Assembly: GCA_964560425.1 (NCBI GenBank)
Contig: CAZLLE010000011.1
Location: 1 to 64,000, forward strand
Length of the DNA stretch: 64,000 bases
Direction of reading: 5' to 3'
Origin: CAZLLE01 sp964560425
Lineage (GTDB): Bacteria; Campylobacterota; Campylobacteria; Campylobacterales; QNZT01
The notes below the pieces were generated by a model. It did not search any database and was not told where the DNA came from. It saw only the letters and a list, made by a program, of their open reading frames with translations. This document shows, in pieces, positions 43,493-53,885 of this stretch. The first letter of the stretch is position 1. Each line of letters opens with the position of its first letter. A program made the translations under genes and the position numbers.

Positions 43493-44698
43493 CTACTCAT
43501 TTCTTAATGTAGACAAAACATCAATATCTGTAGCTTTTTTGGCAGGGTAAAATGATGAAAGCAGAACTATAACAATAGCCCCAATCATAATAGATACAAA
43601 ATCATAAGTCGATAGATCAAGTGGTAATTTGGAAGTACCATATACATCAGCAGGAAGAGAGATAATATCAAATCTAGTAAGCAAAAACATTCCTAAAAAT
43701 CCCAAAAATGTACCAAAAAGTATACCAGCACCACCAATAACAGAACCTAAAGTAAAAAATGCCTTTTTAATCTCATCTTTACTTGTACCCAAAGATAATA
43801 AAAGAGCAATTTCTCTTCTTCTATTCATAACCGTCATCAATAAAGAGCTAATAATATTCAAAGAAGCCACTAAAATAATCAACATCAATACTACAAAAAG
43901 AGCCTTTTTTTCCATCTCCATAGCTGAAAAAAGATTGCCATTTTGTTGCCACCAACCAACAACACCTAAATATTGAGGTAAAAATGCTTTTATCTCCTCA
44001 ATATCTTGAAGAGGATTGGCACTACTCACATGAATACCATCATAAACACCCTTATCCATTTTCAAAACTTTTGATAGGGCTTCTATATCGGTATATAAGT
44101 AGGCTTGATCATAAGCTTGCATACCAGAAGTAAAATAGCCTTTGTATTTGAATCGCTTCATAATAGGGATCAAAGAGAAACCAGAGGGTTGAGATTGTGT
44201 AAAAATAAGAGTTACTTTATCATTCAACTCAAGAAGGTAATTATCACTAATACCTTTTCCTGTAATTATCTCAAACCTACTAACCTCTTTATCGACCATT
44301 GCCTCTTTGATAATATAGTTAATACGACTCTCTTTCTCAAAATTCACACCAAATATCATTCCCCCATCCATTTTATCACCCTTTTTTAGGATAACTTGAG
44401 AAGATATATAGGGGCTAAATATATAATTGGGAAATTTCTCTTCTAATGCACTCAAAGAGTAACGATCAACTTTTTGATCTCCTCTTGGTAAAATAGTCAT
44501 AGGATAACTCATGGTTGATATTTTTGTTTTAAACTCTTTGGCTGAACCATTCATGACAGCCATAGCAATAATCAAGACCATCAACCCAATAGATACCCCT
44601 AAAAATGCCAAAATGGCACTAATAGAGATAAAAGGTTGGCTTTTATCAAAGCGTAAATATTTTTTAACTAAGTAGGTTACTAAACTTTTATTTTTCAC
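43493..44698 (-). CDS. LolC/LolE-type lipoprotein-releasing ABC transporter permease
   Basis: 401 aa with four membrane segments: one near 25-48 (SISAILAFLGVSIGLMVLIIAMAVM) and three in the C-terminal FtsX domain (VVLMLIILVASLNIISSLL, GGAGILFGTFLGFLGMFLL, DFVSIMIGAIVIVLLSSFYPAKKA). The large loop between is periplasmic. It detaches lipoproteins from the inner membrane for LolA; lolA lies nearby at 47491 on the other strand. The ATPase LolD is not next to it. Start is GTG. Confidence 0.9.
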   Translation of the reverse strand: MKNKSLVTYLVKKYLRFDKSQPFISISAILAFLGVSIGLMVLIIAMAVMNGSAKEFKTKISTMSYPMTILPRGDQKVDRYSLSALEEKFPNYIFSPYISSQVILKKGDKMDGGMIFGVNFEKESRINYIIKEAMVDKEVSRFEIITGKGISDNYLLELNDKVTLIFTQSQPSGFSLIPIMKRFKYKGYFTSGMQAYDQAYLYTDIEALSKVLKMDKGVYDGIHVSSANPLQDIEEIKAFLPQYLGVVGWWQQNGNLFSAMEMEKKALFVVLMLIILVASLNIISSLLMTVMNRRREIALLLSLGTSKDEIKKAFFTLGSVIGGAGILFGTFLGFLGMFLLTRFDIISLPADVYGTSKLPLDLSTYDFVSIMIGAIVIVLLSSFYPAKKATDIDVLSTLRNE

Positions 44699-44712
44699 AT
44701 TTTACCTATTGT

Positions 44713-47346
44713 TTATGAAGAGGCTAAAAGACCTTTTTTAGGGCCACTCTTGCCACAACAATTTTTATATTTTAGACCACTTCCACATGGGCATGGCTCA
44801 TTTCTTGCAATTTTTTTCTCAATCTCTATAGCAGGACTCTGGGCTTCACTAGAGCCACCATGCTTCTCTACTAGATTTTCAGAAACACTCTCTTGCATCT
44901 CATTCATCATTTTTTCAAGAACAGCTTCTCTCTCTTTTTCATCTCGATCTTCTCTAAGTTGAATAATATGAAGAGTCTTAATACTCTCTGCTTTGATAAG
45001 TTGAATAAGCTCCATAAATAACTCATAACTCTCTCTCTTATACTCTGAAAGAGGATCTTTTTGATTATAACCTCTTAGACCAATTCCCGTTTTGAGGATA
45101 TCCATCTGATAAAGATGATCTCTCCATGCATTATCCACAACTTGAAGATATACAACTCTCTCAATTTCATTTCTCTGTTTAGTATCAACTTGAGACATTT
45201 TTTGTTCATAATGTGAAGCAACAATACCAACAGTTTTTTTGGTAATCTGCTCCATATCCATATTTGCAAAAAATTCAGGCTTAAGAGAAATTTGTATCTC
45301 CTCTTTCAAAATAGTAACAAATCTATCTAAATCATACTCATCCTCAGAGATACCCTCATAGATATCTGCACGATTAAGTAGTTGAATAATATAATCTTCT
45401 CTATTACTTTTTACTTTTTTATCAATATTATACTCTGGATTTAAGAGATCAGCTCTATAACTATAGACAACTTTTCTCTGTTGATTTGCAACATCATCAT
45501 ACTCTAAAATATGTTTTCTAGACTCATAGTGAAGATTTTCTACTTTCTTCTGTGCATTTTCAACTGCCCTTGTAACCATTCTTGATTCAATATGTTCACC
45601 CTCTTCAATACCAAGTCTCTCCATAATACCTTTGATTTTATCACTACCAAAAATACGAAGTAGACTATCTTCAAGACTAAGATAAAATTGACTAGCTCCG
45701 GGATCACCCTGACGACCAGAACGACCTCTTAACTGATTATCAATCCGCCTACTCTCATGTCTCTCTGTACCAACTATATATAATCCACCAAGCTCTTTAA
45801 CCTCTTGATTGATCTTAATATCAACACCACGACCAGCCATGTTAGTAGCTACAGTAACAGCACCTTTAACACCAGCATTTTCAATAATTTTTGCCTCTTG
45901 TTCATGATGTTTTGCATTTAAAACTGAGTGAGGTATCTTCTCTTTTTTCATAATGGAGTGTAATAATTCACTCTTTTCAATAGAAGCAGTACCGACAAGT
46001 ACAGGTTGACCCTTTTTTTGTAGCTCTTTGATCTTCTCTACAACAGCAATAAATTTTTCTCTTTCACTCTTATAGATAAGATCATTCTTATCCTCTCTAA
46101 TAACAGGTACATTTGTAGGAATTGATATAACATCCAATTTATAGATCTGTTCAAACTCTGTCGCTTCAGTTTGAGCAGTACCAGTCATTCCTGCCAAACC
46201 TTCATACATTCTAAAATAGTTTTGGAAAGTAATATCTGCTAAAGTTTGCGACTCTTCTTGAACAGTTACACCCTCTTTTGCCTCTAATGCTTGATGAAGA
46301 CCTTCACTATATCTTCTACCCTCACTAAGTCTTCCTGTAAACTCATCAACAATGATAATTTCACCATTTTTGACAACATAATCTACATCTTTCTCAAAAA
46401 TATAGTTCGCTTTAAGGGCTTGATCCATATGATGAGACAAAATAGCATTCTCTAAATCATATAAATTACCTACACCAAATGCCTTCTCAGCCTTTTCAAC
46501 ACCACTATCAGTAATAATAACTGATCTATTTTTTTCATCTACGACAAAATCACCACTACTTTGGTCAATCTCATTTTTCTCATTTTTCTTTTTTGCTTCT
46601 ACTAAAGTTTTTGCAATTTTATCAGCTTGAATATAGTAATCTGATTTATTATTAGTAGGTCCAGAGATAATTAGAGGAGTTCTAGCTTCATCAATAAGAA
46701 TAGAATCCACCTCATCCACGATAACATAATTGTGTGCTCTTTGAACCTTCTCATCTAAAGAGTACTTCATGTTATCTCTAAGATAATCAAATCCAAACTC
46801 ATTATTTGTTCCATAAGTGATATCTGCTGAATATTGTGCTTTTCTTTCACTATCATCATGGATATCATTGGTAATTACACCAATGCTATATCCCAAAAAT
46901 TCATAAATTTTACCCATATCTTTAGCATCTCTTTGTGCTAGATAATCATTTACTGTTACAAGGTGTACGCCATCACCTGTCATTGCATTTAGTACGATAG
47001 GAAGTGAAGCAACAAGTGTTTTACCCTCACCTGTCTTCATCTCTGCAATTTTACCTTCATGAAGCACTAAACCACCCACCATTTGAACATCATAATGACG
47101 AAGACCAAGTGTTCTCTTGCTTACCTCTCTAGTAATAGCAAAAGATTCAACCAAAACCTCATTTAAAGTTTTTTCACCATTTTGAACCTGCTCTTTAAGT
47201 GCATTAAACTCCGCCTTAATCTCATAATCACTAAATTTTTCATATTTTGGCTCAAGCTTATTAATCACTTCTACCATTTTGAGGTAAGTTTTTACAATCT
47301 TATCATTTTTAGTTCCGAAAATTTTTCTGGTAATAGAGGATATCAT
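44713..47346 (-). CDS. secA: preprotein translocase ATPase SecA
   Basis: 877 aa from ATG 47346, which lies nine bases after AGAAGG; two ATGs three and four codons earlier are too close to that site. Walker A MKTGEGKTLVAS, Walker B VDEVDSILIDEARTPLI, ATNMAGRGVDIK and the QLRGRSGRQGDPG helicase motif are intact. The C-terminal zinc motif CPCGSGLKYKNCCG binds SecB/ribosome. It drives unfolded proteins through SecYEG. It sits directly upstream of the LolC/E-type gene. Confidence 0.98.
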   Translation of the reverse strand: MISSITRKIFGTKNDKIVKTYLKMVEVINKLEPKYEKFSDYEIKAEFNALKEQVQNGEKTLNEVLVESFAITREVSKRTLGLRHYDVQMVGGLVLHEGKIAEMKTGEGKTLVASLPIVLNAMTGDGVHLVTVNDYLAQRDAKDMGKIYEFLGYSIGVITNDIHDDSERKAQYSADITYGTNNEFGFDYLRDNMKYSLDEKVQRAHNYVIVDEVDSILIDEARTPLIISGPTNNKSDYYIQADKIAKTLVEAKKKNEKNEIDQSSGDFVVDEKNRSVIITDSGVEKAEKAFGVGNLYDLENAILSHHMDQALKANYIFEKDVDYVVKNGEIIIVDEFTGRLSEGRRYSEGLHQALEAKEGVTVQEESQTLADITFQNYFRMYEGLAGMTGTAQTEATEFEQIYKLDVISIPTNVPVIREDKNDLIYKSEREKFIAVVEKIKELQKKGQPVLVGTASIEKSELLHSIMKKEKIPHSVLNAKHHEQEAKIIENAGVKGAVTVATNMAGRGVDIKINQEVKELGGLYIVGTERHESRRIDNQLRGRSGRQGDPGASQFYLSLEDSLLRIFGSDKIKGIMERLGIEEGEHIESRMVTRAVENAQKKVENLHYESRKHILEYDDVANQQRKVVYSYRADLLNPEYNIDKKVKSNREDYIIQLLNRADIYEGISEDEYDLDRFVTILKEEIQISLKPEFFANMDMEQITKKTVGIVASHYEQKMSQVDTKQRNEIERVVYLQVVDNAWRDHLYQMDILKTGIGLRGYNQKDPLSEYKRESYELFMELIQLIKAESIKTLHIIQLREDRDEKEREAVLEKMMNEMQESVSENLVEKHGGSSEAQSPAIEIEKKIARNEPCPCGSGLKYKNCCGKSGPKKGLLASS

Positions 47347-47490
47347 CCACATCATCCTTCTAAGTTATTTTGTTGATTTTAACAAATATTTAATTTTGAT
47401 TTGCTAAAGTTATGTAGTATAGTCTATATTGCTTACAATACTATAAAACAAGTTAAGAGCAAAAACTATTCCGTTAAATTAAGGAAACAA

Positions 47491-48021
47491 ATGAAGATAA
47501 AAAAACTACTCTCAACAGCCCTATTTTTGGCAATAAGCCTACAAGCAAATATATATAATTTAAGCTCTTTGGAATCTAATTTTAGCCAAAGCATCACAAA
47601 TGATCAAAATGCCAAAATTGTATATCATGGCAAAATGTATGCTAAAAGAGAGAATAATCAAGCACTTTGGAGATATACATCACCAATTAATAAAGATATA
47701 TATTACAAAGGTGGAAAACTTATTATTATTGAACCTGATTTAGAGCAGGTAATATATGCAAAGATGGATAAAATTCCAAATATTTTGACAATTTTAGATA
47801 ATGCTGTGCAAATTGGAGAGAATCGTCTTCAAACTTCATTTAATAATATTAACTACAATATCACAATGAATGGTAATAAAATTGATAAAATAGAGTATAA
47901 AGATGAGATGGAAAATAGAGTAAAGATTACATTTACAAATGAAAATGTAAATCATAAAATAAACAACAGTGTATTTAACTTTATCATACCTGAAGATTAT
48001 GATATTTTAGAGCAAAATTAA
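47491..48021 (+). CDS. lolA: outer-membrane lipoprotein carrier LolA
   Basis: 176 aa from ATG 47491 with AAGGAA upstream; longer in-frame readings start inside the secA promoter region and lack a signal peptide. MKIKKLLSTALFLAISLQA is the signal peptide. LSSLESNFSQSIT, YHGKMYAKRENNQALWRYTSP and KIEYKDEMENRVKITFTN follow the LolA fold. It carries lipoproteins across the periplasm. Divergent from secA, with 144 bases between. Confidence 0.9.
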   Translation: MKIKKLLSTALFLAISLQANIYNLSSLESNFSQSITNDQNAKIVYHGKMYAKRENNQALWRYTSPINKDIYYKGGKLIIIEPDLEQVIYAKMDKIPNILTILDNAVQIGENRLQTSFNNINYNITMNGNKIDKIEYKDEMENRVKITFTNENVNHKINNSVFNFIIPEDYDILEQN

Positions 48022-48042
48022 ATAGTCAACAACGGAGGTTTT

Positions 48043-48618
48043 TTACCCTCCCCATGTACGAATTGGACCGACATCTACATGAACAAAATTTGACCTTGGA
48101 TAATATCCAACACCACCTTTTCCAAGTCCAATAGCAATATCTCTAACTTTACGCAAAGAGACATTAGGAACAAATATATCTACTGCTTGTCCTTTGGTAT
48201 GAAAACTATTTTTGGCAACACCACTATGAGTTCGTCTCAACATACTATTAGTCCTAGGTGTTCTATAACCAGAGACAATATTAAACTGACTATCAACACC
48301 CAAATTTTGCTTAATCTCATATAGAAGATTTACAAGCTTCACATCTACCCTAGTAATCTCTCTTTGACGATAATCCGCAAAAGCCTTATTTATCTCAAAA
48401 AGACCACTTAACTTATAATAATTTCTCTCAAAAAATGGTGCATAAAAAGTTTTCCCAATATGAACATTGTATAACTTTAAAACCTTCTTCTCTCCTGCAC
48501 TAGCCAAAAGTTCACTTTGACTCATCATAGCAGCCCCTGCCAAAAATGTACTCTTTCTCAAAAAGCCTCTTCTTGAAATAGCCACACTCTTCGCATTAAC
48601 AATAATATCTGTTTCCAA
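48043..48618 (-). CDS. Tat-exported DUF882/YcbK-like peptidase M15 family protein
   Basis: 191 aa from TTG 48618, preceded by AGAAGG at 6 bases; a TTG at 48639 is possible. SRRGFLRKSTFLAGAAMM is a twin-arginine signal. The mature part has the zinc-peptidase pattern: VSGYRTPRTNSML, the SFHTKGQAVDIFVP motif and NFVHVDVGPIRTWGG. In E. coli the relative YcbK (MepK) cuts 3-3 crosslinks in peptidoglycan made by L,D-transpeptidases. The L,D-transpeptidase gene just upstream on the same strand supports the same job. Confidence 0.88.
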   Translation of the reverse strand: METDIIVNAKSVAISRRGFLRKSTFLAGAAMMSQSELLASAGEKKVLKLYNVHIGKTFYAPFFERNYYKLSGLFEINKAFADYRQREITRVDVKLVNLLYEIKQNLGVDSQFNIVSGYRTPRTNSMLRRTHSGVAKNSFHTKGQAVDIFVPNVSLRKVRDIAIGLGKGGVGYYPRSNFVHVDVGPIRTWGG

Positions 48619-48742
48619 ACTCAAACCTTCTTCTCCCAATTCACTAAAAAAATTAATAAATTAAATTCCAAGTTTTATAAATAACAGTAAATTTTAGCGG
48701 AGAAAAGTAAACGAATCAATCAAAAAGTAAATAAATATTATA

Positions 48743-50452
48743 TTAGTTCAGTATTTTGTATTGTAAAGCATCATAACCATAAATATCGTTACGAAAAGAA
48801 ACATTTCCATTCTCATCTGACCATGCAGTATAATAACGGATATAGACTGGTATTTTATCACTTAATGGAATTGATTTGTTTTCAGCACTCTTTTGAATCT
48901 TCTTTATATTGGCATAATCTAAATCCGTAAAATTATTAGATAAAAGCTCAAGAAGTTTTTGAGGCTGGGCCAAACGAATACAACCATGACTAAAAGCACG
49001 GATATTTCTCTTAAAATACTTTTTGCTTGGAGTATCATGCATATAAACGGCATGTCTATTTGGAAAAATAAATTTCACACTTCCAAGAGGATTTCCTTTC
49101 CCAGGTTCTCTTACAAAACTGTAAGGCAATTTACTATCTTCCGTATATGCATACCAATCAATATCAAAACTATCAATCTCTTTTCTATCTTTTGACCAAT
49201 CACTATACATCTTAAATTTTCTTGTAGATAGATAATCTGGATCATCTTGAAGTTTTGTAAGCATCTCTTTTAGTACAATTGAGCTAGGAACTGTCCATGT
49301 AGGATTTACAACAAAATATGACATTTTAGATTGAAAAATAGGTGTTGGATTTTTTTTAGTACCAACTACAACACGCATTGATAATTCAGAATTTTCATTT
49401 CTTATAAAATTCATTCTAAAATCAGGGATATTAATAAGGATATAGTTATCACCAAAATTTTGACTCTCCCAACGACTCCGTTCAAGATTCAATTTAATCT
49501 GTCTTAATCTAACTTCAACAGGAATATTTAGAGCATTTCGTGTTGATCTATTTAAGACACCAGAAGGTCTTAACCCTACTCTTTTTTGAAAATTTTTAAT
49601 CGCATCAGAGACTTCTGGAGTTACTTTAATCAAAAATGGATCATATTGCAATAGATCTCCAGTTTTATAAAGTCTCTCAGTCAAAATAGGAACTCTATTA
49701 CCATCAACTACACCAAGTTTAAGTGTTTTTCCATCAGGTATTTTTTGCCAACCGCCACTAGCTTCAATAGCTTGATATTTAATATAGGCATTTTTAAGTT
49801 TTTGATAAATTTGATTATCAGGTTGAAGTGAATAGATAGCTTTTTTCATATCATTCATAGATACTGCTTTATCCAAAAATGAGATATAGTCCATCTTTTT
49901 TTTAGATGTTGTCCAAGTATAGTTAACCTCTTCAGCTTCAGACTTGTTTTTAAGCATTCTATTAAATTTATAATAATCTAAAGAACCCTCTCTTACATCT
50001 TTTGATAGTGTAAAAAATAGATCTGTTAATAGAATATCCAATTTACCAATGGCTAGATTTTTATCTTTTTTTGTAAAAAGATTTCTATTTTTAATATCTG
50101 ATAAAATTTCAGAAATTTCACTCTGATGATAACTGCGACTATCCAAACCAATTTTATAAGCATCATCAATAGCATCAATCAAACCAAAAAGGTTACTATT
50201 AAGATCAAAATTACCAGTAATCCAATATGTTTCATAATCACGCTTTTTATAAAACTCTTTTACAAGAGATGGCGAATAGAGGGAATCTACAGAGTACTTT
50301 CCGTAACTTTGTCCCGAGAGTATTCCTGCAAGATAGCTCTTTTTTAATACATTTGTAGACTGCATAGACTGAAAATCATTCAGCCAATTTTTACTAGCTT
50401 CAGCCCCAAGAACACCAACGCATAAAAAAATAAAAAAGAGTGTTTTTTTCAT
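48743..50452 (-). CDS. L,D-transpeptidase of YcbB type
   Basis: 569 aa with signal peptide MKKTLFFIFLCVGVLGAEA. A helical N-terminal part is followed by a peptidoglycan-binding domain (PEVSDAIKNFQKRVGLRPSGVLN, about 285-310) and the YkuD catalytic domain with HGCIRLAQP (catalytic Cys; His in NRHAVYMHDTP). It makes 3-3 crosslinks in peptidoglycan. Order with the DUF882 gene matches E. coli ycbB-ycbK. Confidence 0.92.
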   Translation of the reverse strand: MKKTLFFIFLCVGVLGAEASKNWLNDFQSMQSTNVLKKSYLAGILSGQSYGKYSVDSLYSPSLVKEFYKKRDYETYWITGNFDLNSNLFGLIDAIDDAYKIGLDSRSYHQSEISEILSDIKNRNLFTKKDKNLAIGKLDILLTDLFFTLSKDVREGSLDYYKFNRMLKNKSEAEEVNYTWTTSKKKMDYISFLDKAVSMNDMKKAIYSLQPDNQIYQKLKNAYIKYQAIEASGGWQKIPDGKTLKLGVVDGNRVPILTERLYKTGDLLQYDPFLIKVTPEVSDAIKNFQKRVGLRPSGVLNRSTRNALNIPVEVRLRQIKLNLERSRWESQNFGDNYILINIPDFRMNFIRNENSELSMRVVVGTKKNPTPIFQSKMSYFVVNPTWTVPSSIVLKEMLTKLQDDPDYLSTRKFKMYSDWSKDRKEIDSFDIDWYAYTEDSKLPYSFVREPGKGNPLGSVKFIFPNRHAVYMHDTPSKKYFKRNIRAFSHGCIRLAQPQKLLELLSNNFTDLDYANIKKIQKSAENKSIPLSDKIPVYIRYYTAWSDENGNVSFRNDIYGYDALQYKILN

Positions 50453-50563
50453 AGTTATCCTAATTAAAAAAAATAATGAATAGTATATATGGATTAAATT
50501 AAATTGTTAAAGTATATAATAATCTTTTTTGATATAAAAAAAGCTTAATTTTCACTATAAAAG

Positions 50564-50569
50564 TATAAT
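50564..50569 (+). promoter_or_regulatory. -10 box for pdxJ
   Basis: TATAAT in AAGTATAATAT, 33 bases before the pdxJ ATG and after phased A/T tracts. AAGGATATC is the ribosome site. Confidence 0.5.
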
Positions 50570-50602
50570 ATAAAAATATAAAAATATTTTAAGGATATCA
50601 GA

Positions 50603-51385
50603 ATGTTACTTGGAGTTAATATAGACCACATAGCAGTACTAAGAGAAGCTAGAAAAATTAACGATCCTGATCCTCTAGATGCAATCTCTTTAGCCGCTAG
50701 AGCAGGTGCAAATCAGATCACTATTCATCTAAGAGAAGATCGAAGACATATCAATGATTATGATACAAAAAGAGTTATAGAGAACTCTCCCTTACCTGTA
50801 AATTTAGAGTGTTCAGTCAATCCAGACATTATTGAAATAGTAGCCGAGCTTAAACCTCATCGTGCAACTTTCGTACCAGAAAAGAGAGAAGAGGTAACAA
50901 CAGAAGGTGGAATAAGCTTTGATAATGCAAATTATGCAAACTTAGATAAAGCTATACATTTTCTCAAAGCAAGAGAGATAGAGACTTCACTATTTATTGA
51001 TCCTACAATAGAAGCAATTCGTGCGGCTAAAGGTTTGGGTGTGGAGTGGGTAGAACTGCATACTGGTCTATATGCCAATATTCATGCAATGTTATATACT
51101 AATCTAAGATATACACCTCACTCAATAAAAGAGTTAGATTTGGAGAGAAGTAAACTTCAAAAAATGTTACAAAATAGTATTCAAACATTGAGCCAAACAG
51201 CAGATGAAGCAGAAGATTATGGGCTAAAAGTAGCCGCGGGACATGGATTAAACTACCAAAATGTAGAAGCTATTGCCAAAATAGATAACATTAGAGAACT
51301 AAATATTGGTCAGAGCATTATCGCAAGAAGTGTTTTTAGTGGATTTGAAAAAGCACTTATAGAGATGATTGCCCTAATAAAATGA
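50603..51385 (+). CDS. pdxJ: pyridoxine 5'-phosphate synthase
   Basis: 260 aa. It joins 1-deoxyxylulose-5-phosphate with the PdxA product to make pyridoxine phosphate. LGVNIDHIAVLREARK, ITIHLREDRRHIND, VNLECSVNPDI, WVELHTGLYA and VAAGHGLNYQNV are the conserved barrel motifs. Overlaps pdxA by four bases. Confidence 0.97.
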   Translation: MLLGVNIDHIAVLREARKINDPDPLDAISLAARAGANQITIHLREDRRHINDYDTKRVIENSPLPVNLECSVNPDIIEIVAELKPHRATFVPEKREEVTTEGGISFDNANYANLDKAIHFLKAREIETSLFIDPTIEAIRAAKGLGVEWVELHTGLYANIHAMLYTNLRYTPHSIKELDLERSKLQKMLQNSIQTLSQTADEAEDYGLKVAAGHGLNYQNVEAIAKIDNIRELNIGQSIIARSVFSGFEKALIEMIALIK

Positions 51386-52314
51386 AAATAGCAATAAGTG
51401 TTGGCGATCTCAATGGCATAGGTATAGAGATTGCATTAAGAGCACATGAAGAGATTTCTAAACTTTGTACACCTATATATGTAATTGATCAAGAGATGTT
51501 AAAACAGGCAGTAAAAATTTTGAATATAGAGATACCTCCAAATTTTAATACTCTGCCATGTCATGATATATTTCAAATCACTCCATCTTTGGCAACTAAA
51601 GAGAGTGGAACATATAGCTATAACTCATTTCTTAGAGCCGTAGAGTTGGCAAAAGAGGGAAAAGTTAATGCCATCTCAACACTACCCATAAATAAAGAGG
51701 CATGGAATAAAGCAGAAATACTACATAAAGGTCACACCGATACATTGACTGATATATTTAACCAAGAGGCAATCATGATGATTGGTTGCCAAAAACTTTT
51801 TGTAGCACTATTTACTCATCATATTCCACTTAAAGATGTAGCTTCACGCATAAAGGCAGAACCTCTTAAAAATTTTATGCTCAATCTATATAAAGAGATC
51901 AAAGAGGAGAAGATAGGAGTATTAGGATTAAACCCTCATGCAGGAGATAATGGTGTCATAGGAGATGAAGAGATAGAGATTCAAAAAGCTATAAAAGAGG
52001 CAAATAAAGAGATAGGAAAAGAGATCTTCATAGGAACACTTGTACCTGACACAGCATTTACCCCCTCTATGAGAGAGGAGTTTCAATATTTTGTCTGTAT
52101 GTATCATGACCAAGGACTTATAGCAGCCAAAGCCCTATATTTTGAAGAGGGGATAAATGTCTCTCTAAATCTTCCAATTATTCGTACCTCTGTAGATCAT
52201 GGCACAGCTTATGATAAAGCATATAAAAATCAAAACCCATCTACCAAAAGCTATGTCAATTCGATAAAAGAGGCTATACGACTAATAACAAAGAGAGCCG
52301 ATGCAGAGTCATAA
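51382..52314 (+). CDS. pdxA: 4-hydroxythreonine-4-phosphate dehydrogenase
   Basis: 310 aa. ISVGDLNGIGIEIALRA, ISTLPINKEAWNKA, GHTDTLTD, LGLNPHAGDNGVIGDEE, VCMYHDQGLIAAK and RTSVDHGTAYD are the family motifs, with metal-binding His residues in place. It works one step before PdxJ. The end overlaps the bpt start by 14 bases. Confidence 0.97.
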   Translation: MKIAISVGDLNGIGIEIALRAHEEISKLCTPIYVIDQEMLKQAVKILNIEIPPNFNTLPCHDIFQITPSLATKESGTYSYNSFLRAVELAKEGKVNAISTLPINKEAWNKAEILHKGHTDTLTDIFNQEAIMMIGCQKLFVALFTHHIPLKDVASRIKAEPLKNFMLNLYKEIKEEKIGVLGLNPHAGDNGVIGDEEIEIQKAIKEANKEIGKEIFIGTLVPDTAFTPSMREEFQYFVCMYHDQGLIAAKALYFEEGINVSLNLPIIRTSVDHGTAYDKAYKNQNPSTKSYVNSIKEAIRLITKRADAES

Positions 52315-53062
52315 AGAGGATAAAAATAGCCTAAATCCAGAACTAAATCCAAAATCAACAGATTTTAGTATGTTAGATTATCCTTGTGCATATATTCCGG
52401 GAAATAATGTAAGAATGAGCTATAAATATATCAAAAAAGCATCTAAACAATTTAACTCCGAAGTGATAAAAAGAGGATGGAGAAGGTTTGGAAACTACTA
52501 CTTTCACCCTATATGCAATGGATGCAATGAGTGTAAAAGTATCCGTATAAATGTAAATAATTTCAGACACTCTTCATCACAAAAGCGGACTATTAAAAGA
52601 AATATAGATACAAGAATAGTTGTCCAAAAACCGACACTAACACAATCACATGCTGATCTTTACAATAAATATCACCAATTCAAAAGCCAAAAAGATGGCT
52701 GGAAACATAAAGATATTTCAATTTCAGAGTACAATGAAAATTTTGTTTCAGGAGCCCATAATTTTGGAAAAGAGGTTTTATATATCAGAGATGATAAATT
52801 AGTAGGAGTAGATCTAATAGATATTTTGGACGATGGCATTAGCTCTATATACTTTTTTTATGACCCAAATTATCAAAAAATTTCACTCGGTACTTTTTCT
52901 CTTCTGTATCAAATCAAACTAGCCAAAATATTAGACCTAGAGTGGATATATCTAGGATATTGGGTAGATGGTTGCAAAGCATTTGCATATAAACCAAACT
53001 TCAAACCAAATGAGTTTTTAGATGGTTTTCCCCCACTTGATCAAAAACCAAAGTGGGAATAG
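52301..53062 (+). CDS. bpt: aspartate/glutamate leucyltransferase (Bpt)
   Basis: 253 aa. The arginyl/leucyl-tRNA-protein transferase family marks are here: CAYIPGNNVRMSYKYI, the CNGCNECKSIRI cysteine cluster, RNIDTRIV, and YYDP-like FFYDPNYQKISLGTFSLL with YLGYWVDGCKAFAYK. Bpt adds Leu to N-terminal Asp or Glu, marking proteins for ClpS-ClpAP decay. It is coupled to pdxA. Confidence 0.93.
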   Translation: MQSHKEDKNSLNPELNPKSTDFSMLDYPCAYIPGNNVRMSYKYIKKASKQFNSEVIKRGWRRFGNYYFHPICNGCNECKSIRINVNNFRHSSSQKRTIKRNIDTRIVVQKPTLTQSHADLYNKYHQFKSQKDGWKHKDISISEYNENFVSGAHNFGKEVLYIRDDKLVGVDLIDILDDGISSIYFFYDPNYQKISLGTFSLLYQIKLAKILDLEWIYLGYWVDGCKAFAYKPNFKPNEFLDGFPPLDQKPKWE

Positions 53063-53063
53063 A

Positions 53064-53885
53064 TCAAAGAATGATAGTTTTATGCGATGTTTTCAAGTTT
53101 GGATTGACCATCAAAGAGGTTGAATAAACTCCACTTTCCACACATGAAGAGGAGATAACAGTTACAGATTGAGGAGCATCTTTCATACTATTTTTGGAAA
53201 AAATATGTGAATGAGTCTCATCTTCAATCTGATAAAATCTCTCATAAGATGCCGAGGTAGTAAGAGCTTCATCACAAATATCTACAAATAGTTTTTTCTT
53301 CTCTCTATCTTCAGGATCAACAATCCCAACTCTAAATTTTTCTCCATTTGGTTTTTTACCAATAGCATAGATATCTCCACCAAAATTGATAAGAGCCGAT
53401 CTAATTTTATATTTTTTGATGATAGAAACAGCTCTATCCACTGCATACTCTTTGACAAAACCACCCAAATCAATCTTGGTATAGGAGTTATCAAAATTAA
53501 TTTTATCTCTTTTGATTGTAAAATGTTCACACCCTACAAAAGGCAATAGTTTATCTTTTTGAGTTTGTAAATTTTTTTTTGATAATTTTTGAGTATATAG
53601 AGGTTTGAAAGTTGCTACTGTAATATCAAATACTTTTTCTGTTTTTTTATAATATTGCTTGGCTCTTTGGAGTAGATTTTTACTCTCACTATCCAAAATA
53701 GAGACCTCTCTACTATTGAGTAGAGATAAAAAAGAGTCATCTCTATAATAACTATATTTTTTCTCTAATCTCTTAGCCTCTTCAAGCACTAGCTTTGCTA
53801 TAGCATCAACTTTTGGTTTGCTATTGTGATAAAGATGAAGCTCACATGGTGTACTCATAGCTTCAAATTTATATATATAGTGCAT
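53064..53885 (-). CDS. apbE: ApbE-type FAD:protein FMN transferase
   Basis: 273 aa. AMSTPCELHLYH at the N-terminus, KIDLGGFVKEYAVDRAV and ALINFGGDIYAIGKKPNG are ApbE motifs; the C-terminal TTSASYERF matches the metal-binding segment. It moves FMN from FAD onto a Thr/Ser of a target protein. No lipobox or signal is apparent, so it may act inside or be anchored by neighbours. The ATG overlaps the DUF3570 stop (TAATG). Last gene of the DUF4266-DUF3570-ApbE trio. Confidence 0.9.
   Translation of the reverse strand: MHYIYKFEAMSTPCELHLYHNSKPKVDAIAKLVLEEAKRLEKKYSYYRDDSFLSLLNSREVSILDSESKNLLQRAKQYYKKTEKVFDITVATFKPLYTQKLSKKNLQTQKDKLLPFVGCEHFTIKRDKINFDNSYTKIDLGGFVKEYAVDRAVSIIKKYKIRSALINFGGDIYAIGKKPNGEKFRVGIVDPEDREKKKLFVDICDEALTTSASYERFYQIEDETHSHIFSKNSMKDAPQSVTVISSSCVESGVYSTSLMVNPNLKTSHKTIIL

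Noticed and set aside
48034..48051. GGAGG/CCTCC stem between lolA and the DUF882 gene
   Set aside because: Only five pairs; the GGAGG is not placed before any start.
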